Shown piece by piece: positions 1 through 5,745 of a stretch of DNA of 5,745 nt. The notes under the pieces are model-generated. The model was given only the letters and a program-made list of their open reading frames with translations, had not been told where the DNA came from and did no database searches. Origin of the DNA: Auritidibacter sp. Marseille-P8566. GTDB taxonomy: Bacteria; Bacteroidota; Bacteroidia; Flavobacteriales; Flavobacteriaceae. The stretch lies in the NCBI GenBank assembly GCA_943325595.2, contig CALPQA020000145.1, positions 1-5,745 of the forward strand, read 5' to 3'. Both the position numbers and the translations under genes were made by a program. Position 1 is the stretch's first letter. Each line of letters opens with the position of its first letter.

Positions 1-2
1 AT

Positions 3-1553
3 AAAATTGCCCTTATGGGTAAAAATGGAGCTGGAAAATCTACTTTATTAAAGATAATTGCAGGACAAAGCAAACCATCAACAGGAAATATTTCGGCACC
101 AAAAGAGGCAATTGTAGCCTATTTGCCTCAGCATTTATTAACTACTGATGGAGCAACCGTATTGGAAGAAACATCAAAAGCCTTTGGTGAAATATTTTCT
201 ATGAAGGCGGAAATAGATGAAATTAATGAGCAATTGACTATTCGTACTGATTATGAAAGTGATGCTTATATGAAATTGATTGAAAGAGTTTCTGACTTAA
301 GCGAGAAATTTTATGCTATTGAAGAGGTGAATTATGAATCAGAAGTAGAAAAAATTCTTATTGGATTAGGTTTCGTTCGTGAAGATTTTTCTCGTCAAAC
401 CTCAGAATTTTCTGGAGGTTGGAGAATGAGAATTGAATTGGCAAAAATCCTTTTGCAAAAACCAGACTTAATATTATTAGATGAACCTACTAACCACATG
501 GACATTGAAAGTATCCAATGGTTAGAAGAATTTTTGTTAAATTCCGCAAAAGCTGTTGTGGTAATTTCTCACGACAGAGCATTTGTAGATAACATAACCA
601 ATCGAACGATTGAAGTTACAATGGGTAGAATTTATGATTATAAAGCCAAATATTCTCATTATTTAGAACTTAGAAAAGACCGAAGAATTCATCAGCAAAA
701 AGCGTATGATGAACAACAACGAATGATTGCTGACAATAGAACTTTTATAGACCGTTTTAAAGGGACTTTTTCTAAAACAGATGCCGTTCAGTCTCGAGTT
801 AAAATGTTAGAAAAACTGGTTATTGTTCAGGTGGATGAAGTGGATACTTCGGCTTTGAAATTGAAATTTCCACCCGCTGCTCGTTCAGGGCAATATCCTG
901 TAATTGTTAAAGATTTATCGAAATCGTATGGTGAACATATCGTTTTTCAAAATGCCAATATGGTTATTGAACGGGGTCAAAAAGTAGCTTTCGTTGGTAA
1001 AAATGGTGAGGGAAAATCAACAATGATTAAAGCCATTATGAAGGAAATTGAAATCAATGGTGGTAGTTTGGAAATTGGACATAATTCACAAATCGGATAT
1101 TTTGCTCAAAATCAAGCTTCTTTATTAAATGAAAATGCCACTATTTTTGAAACTATTGACGATATTGCTGTTGGCGATGTGAGAACTAAAATCAAAGATA
1201 TTTTAGGTGCTTTTATGTTTCACGGTGATGATGTAACTAAGAAAGTAAAAGTGCTTTCTGGTGGAGAAAAAACCCGTTTGGCAATGATAAAACTATTATT
1301 GGAACCTGTAAATCTATTAATACTTGATGAACCATCCAATCACTTGGATATGAAAACAAAAGACATTATAAAAGATGCTTTGCGTGATTTTGATGGTACA
1401 TTAATTATTGTTTCTCACGATAGAGATTTTCTAGACGGATTGGCAACTAAAGTTTTTGAATTTGGAAACAAACGTGTAAAAGAACATTTTGAAGATATTG
1501 CTGGTTTCTTGGCACATAAGAAAATGGAAAATTTACGAGAAATAGAAAAATAG
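3..1553 (+). CDS. ABC-F family ATPase, 5'-truncated by the window edge
   Basis: This is the C-terminal ~516 residues of a soluble twin-ATPase ABC protein. The reading frame is already open at base 3 (K-I-A-L before the first ATG at 15). That ATG sits directly on the first Walker A motif, so it is not the true start and roughly 25-30 residues are missing. Numbering from that Met: Walker A GKNGAGKS (2-9), Q-loop near Q39, signature SGGW (133-136), Walker B/D-loop LLDEPTNHMD (154-163) and H-switch SHD (185-187). A charged linker follows (about 210-295), where ABC-F proteins carry the P-site tRNA interaction motif. The second ATPase has GKNGEGKS (328-335), LSGGEKTRLA (414-423), LDEPSNHLD (438-446) and SHD (467-469). 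There are no membrane segments, which with the EPTNH/EPSNH motifs points to ABC-F translation factors that bind the ribosomal E site, not to a transporter. I cannot decide between the Uup-, YbiT- and EttA-like branches. All ATPase motifs are intact. Confidence 0.93.
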   Translation, partial: KIALMGKNGAGKSTLLKIIAGQSKPSTGNISAPKEAIVAYLPQHLLTTDGATVLEETSKAFGEIFSMKAEIDEINEQLTIRTDYESDAYMKLIERVSDLSEKFYAIEEVNYESEVEKILIGLGFVREDFSRQTSEFSGGWRMRIELAKILLQKPDLILLDEPTNHMDIESIQWLEEFLLNSAKAVVVISHDRAFVDNITNRTIEVTMGRIYDYKAKYSHYLELRKDRRIHQQKAYDEQQRMIADNRTFIDRFKGTFSKTDAVQSRVKMLEKLVIVQVDEVDTSALKLKFPPAARSGQYPVIVKDLSKSYGEHIVFQNANMVIERGQKVAFVGKNGEGKSTMIKAIMKEIEINGGSLEIGHNSQIGYFAQNQASLLNENATIFETIDDIAVGDVRTKIKDILGAFMFHGDDVTKKVKVLSGGEKTRLAMIKLLLEPVNLLILDEPSNHLDMKTKDIIKDALRDFDGTLIIVSHDRDFLDGLATKVFEFGNKRVKEHFEDIAGFLAHKKMENLREIEK

Positions 1554-1577
1554 GCAATACTTTTTAATGATTAAAAC

Positions 1578-1607
1578 AAAAAAAACCCAAACTTTCGTTC
1601 GGGTTTT
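1578..1607. terminator. Bidirectional intrinsic terminator between convergent genes
   Basis: AAAACCC (1582-1588) pairs with GGGTTTT (1601-1607). An inner AAC/GTT stem (1590-1592 with 1597-1599) closes a TTTC loop after one A-C mismatch. On the minus strand the hairpin is followed by eight T (complement of A 1578-1585), so it should work best for the DUF4293 gene, which ends at 1638. On the plus strand the T-run is only four long before CC, giving a weaker terminator for the ABC-F gene, which ends 24 bases upstream. Confidence 0.85.
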
Positions 1608-1637
1608 CCTTCGCATTAATAAACTAAGTTTATAGGT

Positions 1638-2051
1638 TTACCTCAACCTATCCGCAGATTTTACAAGATCTTCATCCTTCTTGATGGCTTTATTGGCCAA
1701 AGCCAAAAAAACGATAGCAACAATTGGAAGAAACATCCCAATACCTTTCTCTGAAACTGCAAGAGTTTCTCCAGATAAATTTAGCGAACGATATACAAAC
1801 AATCCTAATAAAATTAAATTCAATATGATAGTCAATCTGTTAAGTACAAATTGATGTTGTCTTTTTTTGAAATACAAAATACTAACCAGAGTCAAAGTGG
1901 TGGTTAAACCAAACAGAATCGTATAACTAGAATCACTCATAAAATGAAATTCCTTACCATCATTTAAAGTCCACAAGGGAAATATATAAGGAAGTACTCC
2001 AGAAATCACTAAAGTAATTAATAAATAGACTGTTTGTATTCTTTGGATCAT
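1638..2051 (-). CDS. DUF4293 family four-helix membrane protein
   Basis: This 137-residue protein begins MIQRIQTVYLL, the hallmark N-terminus of the DUF4293 family, known mainly from Bacteroidetes and without an assigned function. Four hydrophobic helices are visible at about residues 5-24, 43-61, 69-88 and 103-121. A polar loop lies between helices 1 and 2 (about 29-42), and the C-terminal tail (about 121-137) is charged. It is therefore expected to sit in the inner membrane. I see no catalytic motif. The ATG at 2051 is the natural start because it gives the family N-terminus. The gene is transcribed away from rho across a 179-bp intergenic region and converges on the ABC-F gene. From memory, a DUF4293 gene beside rho is common in Flavobacteria, but this does not show that the two work together. 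Length and layout look complete. Confidence 0.9.
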   Translation of the reverse strand: MIQRIQTVYLLITLVISGVLPYIFPLWTLNDGKEFHFMSDSSYTILFGLTTTLTLVSILYFKKRQHQFVLNRLTIILNLILLGLFVYRSLNLSGETLAVSEKGIGMFLPIVAIVFLALANKAIKKDEDLVKSADRLR

Positions 2052-2068
2052 TATAATAAATTAAAAAA

Positions 2069-2076
2069 CAAAAATA
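2069..2076 (-). promoter_or_regulatory. Candidate Bacteroidetes -7 box for the DUF4293 gene
   Basis: On the minus strand, 2076 to 2069 reads TATTTTTG, an exact match to the Bacteroidetes sigma-A -7 consensus TAnnTTTG. It ends 17 bases before the ATG, so the leader would be very short. About 19 bases further upstream there is only GTG followed by a T-run, not a clear TTG -33 box. The region is very A+T-rich, so a chance match is possible. Confidence 0.45.
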
Positions 2077-2117
2077 TTATTTTATTTTTAAAAAACACTA
2101 TGATTATTAAATATTAT

Positions 2118-2145
2118 TTGTATTATTGCATCATAAATACGTAAG
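2118..2145 (+). promoter_or_regulatory. Weak candidate rho promoter in the divergent region
   Basis: TTG (2118-2120), a 17-base spacer and TACGTAAG (2138-2145) form the best -33/-7 pair I found for rho. The second box keeps only TA, T and G of TAnnTTTG. A start nearby would give a leader of roughly 80 bases. That leader contains a small hairpin: CTTCA (2148-2152) pairs with TGAAG (2158-2162). No Shine-Dalgarno sequence precedes the ATG at 2231, only A-rich sequence, as is usual in Bacteroidetes. Confidence 0.25.
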
Positions 2146-2230
2146 TACTTCATCCTTTGAAGATTTCATTTTAACAAAAAAATCAATCCTACTTTCATTA
2201 TTACAAAACAACTAAATTCAAATAACATAC

Positions 2231-3988
2231 ATGTTTGATATTTCTATTCTAAAAGAAATGAAGCTTTCTGAGCTTCAAGACGTTGCTAAAGCAACAAAAA
2301 AAATTAAAATTGCAGGATTAAAAAAAGAAACTTTAATCAATCAGATATTAGAGTTTCAAGGTGCTAATATTGCTACATCAGTTGTTCCTGCTGAAGATGA
2401 AACAAAACCAAAACGAGCAAGAATTGCAGTAGATAAAAAACCAGCAATTATAAAACCAGAGTCTATTTCTTTATTTGCTGATGTACCGGAAAGTGCTGTT
2501 GAAGTAAATCCAAAAATAGAAGTAGAACAACCAATTCCAACTAACTTTATTAACGAAAATTCTGCTCCTGTTGAAAAAGAGCGCAAAGTAATAAAATTTA
2601 AAAAATCTGCTTTTGATGCCAAAATAGCTGCCAAAGCTGCATTAGAAAATACAATTCAAGAAGGCTCATCAGAAGTGTCAGAAAATAATACAGCACAAAC
2701 TTCAGTTGAAGAACCAGTTGAAAAGCAGATTAGTACAAAACAATATCCTAATCAAAAACAAAATCCAAACCAAAATCCAAACCAAAATCCAAATCCCAAT
2801 CAAGGATCTAATGGGAATTTCAATCCCAATTACAAACCTAAGAAAAGTGGTTTTGGAAATTCCGATTTTGAATTCGATGGAATAATTGAAAGCGAGGGTG
2901 TTTTAGAAATGATGCCAGAAGGATTTGGTTTTTTACGGTCTTCAGATTATAATTATTTAGCGTCTCCAGATGATATTTATTTATCGATGTCTCAAGTTAA
3001 ATTATTTGGTTTAAAAACTGGTGATACAGTAAAAGGAGTAGTTCGACCACCAAAAGAAGGGGAAAAATTTTTCCCATTAATTCGTGTATTAAAAATAAAT
3101 GGACACGATCCGCAAGTTGTTCGAGACCGTGTATCTTTTGAACATTTAACGCCTGTTTTCCCATCTGAAAAATTCAGACTAGCTGAAAAACAAAGTACCA
3201 TTTCAACACGAATTATAGATTTATTTTCTCCAATCGGGAAAGGACAACGTGGAATGATAGTGGCTCAACCTAAAACTGGTAAAACAATGTTACTAAAAGA
3301 CATTGCAAATGCCATAGCCGCTAACCATCCCGAAGTATATTTGATTGTACTTTTAATTGACGAGCGCCCTGAAGAAGTTACCGACATGCAACGAAGTGTT
3401 CGCGGTGAAGTTATAGCCTCAACATTTGATAGAGAGCCACAAGAACACGTTAAAATTGCAAATATTGTTCTCGAAAAAGCAAAACGATTAGTAGAATGTG
3501 GTCACGATGTAGTAATATTATTAGACTCAATTACACGTTTAGCAAGAGCCTATAACACCGTTCAACCAGCCTCTGGAAAAGTTTTAAGCGGAGGAGTTGA
3601 TGCCAATGCACTTCAAAAACCAAAACGTTTCTTTGGTGCGGCTCGTAATGTAGAAAATGGCGGTTCGCTTAGTATTATCGCCACCGCATTAACAGAAACA
3701 GGTTCTAAAATGGACGAGGTGATTTTTGAAGAATTCAAAGGAACTGGTAACATGGAATTGCAATTGGATAGAAAAATTGCCAACAGACGTATTTTCCCAG
3801 CCATCGATTTGACTTCATCAAGTACGCGTCGTGACGACCTTTTGTTAGACGAAAAAACACTACAACGAATGTGGATTATGAGAAAATACCTTTCAGATAT
3901 GAATCCTATAGAAGCGATGGATTTTATAAATGATCGTTTCAAGAAAACAAAAAACAACGAAGAATTTTTGATTTCAATGAATAATTAG
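2231..3988 (+). CDS. rho: Transcription termination factor Rho with long N-terminal insertion
   Basis: This gene encodes the hexameric RNA-dependent ATPase that pulls nascent RNA from RNA polymerase. It has 585 residues against 419 in E. coli, and the excess lies near the N-terminus. In order: a SAP-like Rho_N domain (about 1-43); a low-complexity, probably disordered insertion (about 44-210) rich in K, E, P, N and Q and ending in NPNQ repeats (about 177-190); a cold-shock-like RNA-binding domain (about 214-290) with GFGFLR at 231-236 and PPKEGE at 273-278; then the RecA-like motor. The motor has the P-loop QPKTGKT (346-352), IDERPEEV with likely catalytic E378, Walker B ending at D432, a Q-loop around SGGVDANAL (453-461), an R-loop [14 protein letters not shown] (504-517) and an arginine-finger candidate R533. 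All motor motifs are intact. The ATG at 2231 places the Rho_N domain at the N-terminus. A long insertion is common in Bacteroidetes Rho; in Bacteroides thetaiotaomicron it has been reported to drive phase separation. Whether this shorter insertion does so is unknown. Confidence 0.97.
   Translation: MFDISILKEMKLSELQDVAKATKKIKIAGLKKETLINQILEFQGANIATSVVPAEDETKPKRARIAVDKKPAIIKPESISLFADVPESAVEVNPKIEVEQPIPTNFINENSAPVEKERKVIKFKKSAFDAKIAAKAALENTIQEGSSEVSENNTAQTSVEEPVEKQISTKQYPNQKQNPNQNPNQNPNPNQGSNGNFNPNYKPKKSGFGNSDFEFDGIIESEGVLEMMPEGFGFLRSSDYNYLASPDDIYLSMSQVKLFGLKTGDTVKGVVRPPKEGEKFFPLIRVLKINGHDPQVVRDRVSFEHLTPVFPSEKFRLAEKQSTISTRIIDLFSPIGKGQRGMIVAQPKTGKTMLLKDIANAIAANHPEVYLIVLLIDERPEEVTDMQRSVRGEVIASTFDREPQEHVKIANIVLEKAKRLVECGHDVVILLDSITRLARAYNTVQPASGKVLSGGVDANALQKPKRFFGAARNVENGGSLSIIATALTETGSKMDEVIFEEFKGTGNMELQLDRKIANRRIFPAIDLTSSSTRRDDLLLDEKTLQRMWIMRKYLSDMNPIEAMDFINDRFKKTKNNEEFLISMNN
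2759..2794 (+). repeat. 12-bp in-frame tandem repeat (NPNQ) inside rho
   Basis: CAAAATCCAAAC occurs at 2759-2770 and 2771-2782, and with a final C-to-T change at 2783-2794. Degenerate copies lie on both sides. The unit is a multiple of three and encodes Q-N-P-N, so copy-number change would lengthen or shorten Rho's disordered insertion without shifting the frame. Confidence 0.9.
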
Positions 3989-4015
3989 AAATAAATCTCA
4001 TTTTTTATTATACCT

Positions 4016-4046
4016 ACTCCGATGTCTTTTCATCGGAGTTTTTTTT
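4016..4046 (+). terminator. Intrinsic terminator after rho
   Basis: ACTCCGATG (4016-4024) pairs perfectly with CATCGGAGT (4031-4039) around the loop TCTTTT. The 3' arm runs into eight T (4039-4046). It begins 27 bases after the rho stop codon and should end rho transcription without needing Rho itself. Confidence 0.93.
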
Positions 4047-4101
4047 CTAAAATAAGAACCTGCAAATTGAAAACACTTCCTTTTATTCCAATTATAAATA
4101 T

Positions 4102-4171
4102 AAATTAGTCCAAAATTAAGGTAAAATGCAGCAGTGAATTCCATTCAGATACATTTTTATTGGACTAATTT
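4102..4171. repeat. Perfect 12-bp inverted repeat with nested stems
   Basis: AAATTAGTCCAA (4102-4113) is the exact reverse complement of TTGGACTAATTT (4160-4171), with 46 bases between. Inside, AAAATG (4123-4128) can pair with CATTTT (4152-4157), and TGAAT (4135-4139) with ATTCA (4143-4147). The nested stems could form one long interrupted hairpin in RNA. There is no T-run after it, so it is not a simple terminator. It could be a small non-coding RNA, a miniature inverted-repeat element or the end of a lost insertion. I see no clear target-site duplication. Confidence 0.6.
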
Positions 4172-4187
4172 GAAATAACAACCAGAA

Positions 4188-4309
4188 CCTAAAAACTTAT
4201 TTTATTTTTAGGAGCTCACATTTTCGTTTTCCCTCAAGATAAGTCCCACTATCCGCTATATCTGTTGTGGCGAACACCGCCAAAACAGGATACCGCTGCT
4301 ATTGGGGCT
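4188..4309. ncRNA. Rod-like hairpin element, possibly flavo-1-like RNA or intergenic repeat
   Basis: The core is 4242-4309. AGTCCCA (4242-4248) pairs with TGGGGCT (4303-4309) using one G-U pair. A symmetric 10x10 internal loop follows, with CCGCT on both sides. TATCTGTT (4259-4266) pairs with 4284-4292 leaving one bulged G, and TGGCG (4268-4272) pairs with CGCCA (4278-4282) around loop AACAC. A preceding hairpin, CCTAAAAA (4188-4195) with TTTTTAGG (4205-4212), leads into AGGAGCTC. I recall sequences of the form 'GAGCT...CCGCTATCCG...ATCT...AGGAT..CCGCTGCTATCGGGGCT' as recurrent between genes in Flavobacterium genomes. They may be the flavo-1 RNA motif, but I could not check this. The G-U pair is weak evidence for the plus strand. 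It lies 142 bases after the rho terminator hairpin, so it would need its own promoter, and none is obvious. Confidence 0.5.
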
Positions 4310-4515
4310 AAAATGAAATTTTTATTTCCATAATTACTATTTTAAAATCAGAATAATCCAAATATGTAGTTTTACTTTATTGAAAGTGCTGTCTCTTGTT
4401 ATTACACATTCAAGTCTAAATACTTAACCATATTTGACTTTTCTTTCCATAAAAAAACCCCAAGATAGTGCCCAACTTAATAGAGTAACCCAATTAAAAG
4501 AGCATTTAATGGTAT

Positions 4516-4865
4516 TTAAATTCCATAAATTACAAAATAAATTTCCGCCATTGCGCGTTCAACGCCCAGACCGTTGGCAATTCCAGTTCCCCACTCACCC
4601 TTCCACTCGATACCAATGACTCGATATAAGTTTGATGTTATTGTGTTTTTGTTGCCAAGTAATTTTAGACTTTGCTCCGACCATTTTACTAATGGCATGT
4701 TTTGCTATTAGAACACCATCAACCTGCAAAAATTCTCAGGTTTTGTAAAGGGACATTTTCGTCTTCTGAATTTCTAGCGAACCAATCATTTAATTTACTT
4801 TACAGTTCTATCGGAAGTTCTTTATAATCATCATCGAATTTAAAATTATCAAAACTATTTAGATA
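4516..4865 (-). pseudogene. Probable decayed gene of unknown family
   Basis: Reading the minus strand from 4865 gives protein-like sequence broken by stops and frame changes. Segment A starts near 4865 (SFDNFKFDDDYKELPIEL), meets a TAA at 4802-4800, and continues in frame as SKLNDWFARNSEDENVPLQ up to a TGA at 4721-4719. Segment B, in another frame, runs from about 4735 to a TGA at 4597-4595 and includes VDGVLIAKHAISKMVGAKSK and ISSHWYRVEG. Segment C, in the third frame, is open from 4698 to a TAA at 4518-4516 and includes EWKGEWGTGIANGLGVERA. The mixed composition and the tryptophans look like coding sequence, not A+T-rich noise. I do not recognise the family. Segment C may be an unrelated G+C-rich insertion, so joining the three pieces is inference. 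Confidence 0.42.
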
Positions 4866-5243
4866 TTAATTTGTGTAGATGTGTCAGTTTTTATAAACAC
4901 TCATTTGATTGTCACGTTGGTAATTATTAGTTGAAAAGCATATCGATTTAATGCGATTTATTCGTAAATTTCTTCAAAAGGCACGATACTTATCAGGACA
5001 TAACAACAATCAATCTTGCAACATTATTTTCGAGAATAAACAATTCAATCCAAAATGTGCGCTGTAGCAAATTTCAATTGTTCCTAATCTTAAAAATAAT
5101 TTTCGGGGTTTCTGTTTAATTTTAATTTGCCAACATTGATTAAAAGGACAATTAGCGTGAGGACAAACTTTAGTTAAATCGAAGGAATTGAAATAATAAT
5201 CTTCGGAACTATTAAACAATCGCAAAATGGTATGAATATTGTT

Positions 5244-5251
5244 TATCTTTG
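5244..5251 (+). promoter_or_regulatory. Candidate Bacteroidetes -7 box for the DUF4197 gene
   Basis: TATCTTTG matches TAnnTTTG exactly and ends 15 bases before the ATG at 5267, nearly the same spacing as the box upstream of DUF4293. No convincing TTG -33 box lies 17-23 bases upstream. Transcription starting a few bases after the box would leave a leader of only about 10 bases (A+T-rich, no strong Shine-Dalgarno). Confidence 0.55.
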
Positions 5252-5266
5252 ATAAATAATAAGATT

Positions 5267-5745
5267 ATGAAAAAAATAATTATGCTCCTCTTATTTGTGC
5301 CGTTAATTACATCTGCACAACTCAACCAATTGAAAAAAATCTCAAAGATTAAAGTTCCAAAAATCACAAAATTGGCAACTATTCCAGACATTAGTGCAGG
5401 TTTAAAAGAGGCGTTGAACAATGGGATTACAAAACAAGTGTCGAAATTAACTGCTGAAGATGGTTTTTATAAAAATGACTTTGTAAAAATTTTACTACCT
5501 TCAGAATTACAAAAGGTAGATAGAACCTTGCGAAGTTTAGGAATGTCAAGTTTGGCAGATGAAGGCTTAAAAGTACTGAACAGAGCGGCCGAAGATGCAG
5601 TAAAAGAAGCAACTCCAATATTTGTGGATGCGGTAAAAAATATGACTTTTACGGATGCCAAAACGATATTAATGGGAAATGAAAATTCAGCGACAACCTA
5701 TTTGGAAACGGCAACTTCGACTGCATTATATGATAAATTTAGTCC
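5267..5745 (+). CDS. DUF4197 family exported protein, 3' end beyond the window
   Basis: The frame is open from the ATG at 5267 to the window end (159 complete codons) with no stop, so the protein is cut off. It starts with a short signal peptide: lysines at 2-3, a hydrophobic core (about 4-13) and a likely cleavage site after T-S-A (15-17). There is no lipobox cysteine, so it should be a soluble periplasmic protein and not a lipoprotein. The mature part matches DUF4197, a family without a known function: ISAGLKEALNNGI (42-54), LTAEDGFYKNDFVKILLP (61-78), LADEGLKVLNRAAEDAVKEA (96-115) and PIFVDAVKNMTFTDAK (117-132). The sequence then continues through LYDKFS at 154-159. Family members are usually about 220-260 residues, so roughly the last third is missing. 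A start at the internal Met (residue 6) would spoil the signal peptide. The gene stands alone after the gene-poor region, with its own promoter-like box. Confidence 0.88.
   Translation, partial: MKKIIMLLLFVPLITSAQLNQLKKISKIKVPKITKLATIPDISAGLKEALNNGITKQVSKLTAEDGFYKNDFVKILLPSELQKVDRTLRSLGMSSLADEGLKVLNRAAEDAVKEATPIFVDAVKNMTFTDAKTILMGNENSATTYLETATSTALYDKFS

Larger units (their letters stand above)
4047..5266. other. 1.2-kb region without an intact gene
   Basis: No frame here has the length and family signature of a working gene. From left to right it holds an inverted repeat (4102-4171), a hairpin element (4188-4309), featureless A+T-rich sequence (4310-4515), a likely broken minus-strand gene (4516-4865) overlapping a G+C-rich patch (about 4544-4613), and stop-rich sequence (4866-5009). 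A 71-codon minus-strand frame (5010-5225, TTG start) with a C-P-H-x-x-C-P-F-x-x-C-W pattern follows, then the DUF4197 promoter. The small frames at 4434-4619 (+) and 5010-5225 (-) show no ribosome site or recognised domain, and I do not call them genes. Confidence 0.7.

Noticed and set aside
2356..3957. Minus-strand frames inside rho (2356-2634, 2992-3201, 3613-3957).
   Set aside because: They are antisense shadows of a well-conserved gene, with no family resemblance.
4555..4580. A possible integron attC-like site: GTTCAAC fits RYYYAAC and is followed by GTTGGCA.
   Set aside because: GTTGGCA does not fit GTTRRRY, the spacing is far too short for an attC site, and there is no integrase or cassette array.
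4434..4619. A 61-codon plus-strand frame after the hairpin element.
   Set aside because: It has no ribosome site or recognised domain, and it runs antisense to the more protein-like minus-strand remnant.
4627..4634. TAAGTTTG, an exact match to the TAnnTTTG promoter box on the plus strand.
   Set aside because: No -33 box lies upstream and no gene lies downstream for over 600 bases; it lies within the decayed gene.
4057..4730. The 10-base direct repeat AACCTGCAAA at 4057-4066 and 4721-4730, as possible target duplication of a mobile element.
   Set aside because: About one such match is expected by chance in 1.2 kb, the flanks are not related, and no transposase or terminal inverted repeats coincide with the copies.
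5212..5661. Minus-strand frames opposite the DUF4197 gene (5212-5421, 5427-5618, 5467-5661).
   Set aside because: The plus strand carries a clear DUF4197 protein with a signal peptide, so these are shadows.

Overview
This A+T-rich window looks like a piece of a Flavobacteriaceae chromosome, most likely Flavobacterium or a close relative. The evidence is the gene families (a four-helix DUF4293 protein beginning MIQRIQTVYLL, a Rho factor with a long N-terminal insertion, and a DUF4197 protein), the weak A-rich ribosome-binding regions, and two promoter-like boxes matching the Bacteroidetes -7 consensus TAnnTTTG.

Layout: (1) 1-1553, + strand: the 3' part of an ABC-F type double-ATPase gene whose first codons lie before the window. 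(2) 1578-1607: a hairpin terminator shared by the converging ABC-F and DUF4293 genes. (3) 1638-2051, - strand: DUF4293 membrane protein. (4) 2052-2230: a 179-bp divergent promoter region. (5) 2231-3988, + strand: complete rho, followed by a strong intrinsic terminator (4016-4046). (6) 4047-5266: about 1.2 kb with no intact gene. It holds a perfect 12-bp inverted repeat, a rod-like hairpin of a type that resembles a recurrent Flavobacteria intergenic RNA/repeat (possibly flavo-1), a short G+C-rich patch, and apparent remains of a broken minus-strand gene. (7) 5267 to the end, + strand: the 5' part of a DUF4197 gene with a signal peptide.

The three recognisable complete or near-complete genes are housekeeping-type. 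ABC-F proteins act on the ribosome and Rho ends transcription, while DUF4293 and DUF4197 have no established role. The genes are not one operon: each has its own promoter region or terminator. I see no defence system, CRISPR array, tRNA, rRNA or intact mobile element. The part most worth a second look is the non-coding and decayed stretch between rho and the DUF4197 gene.
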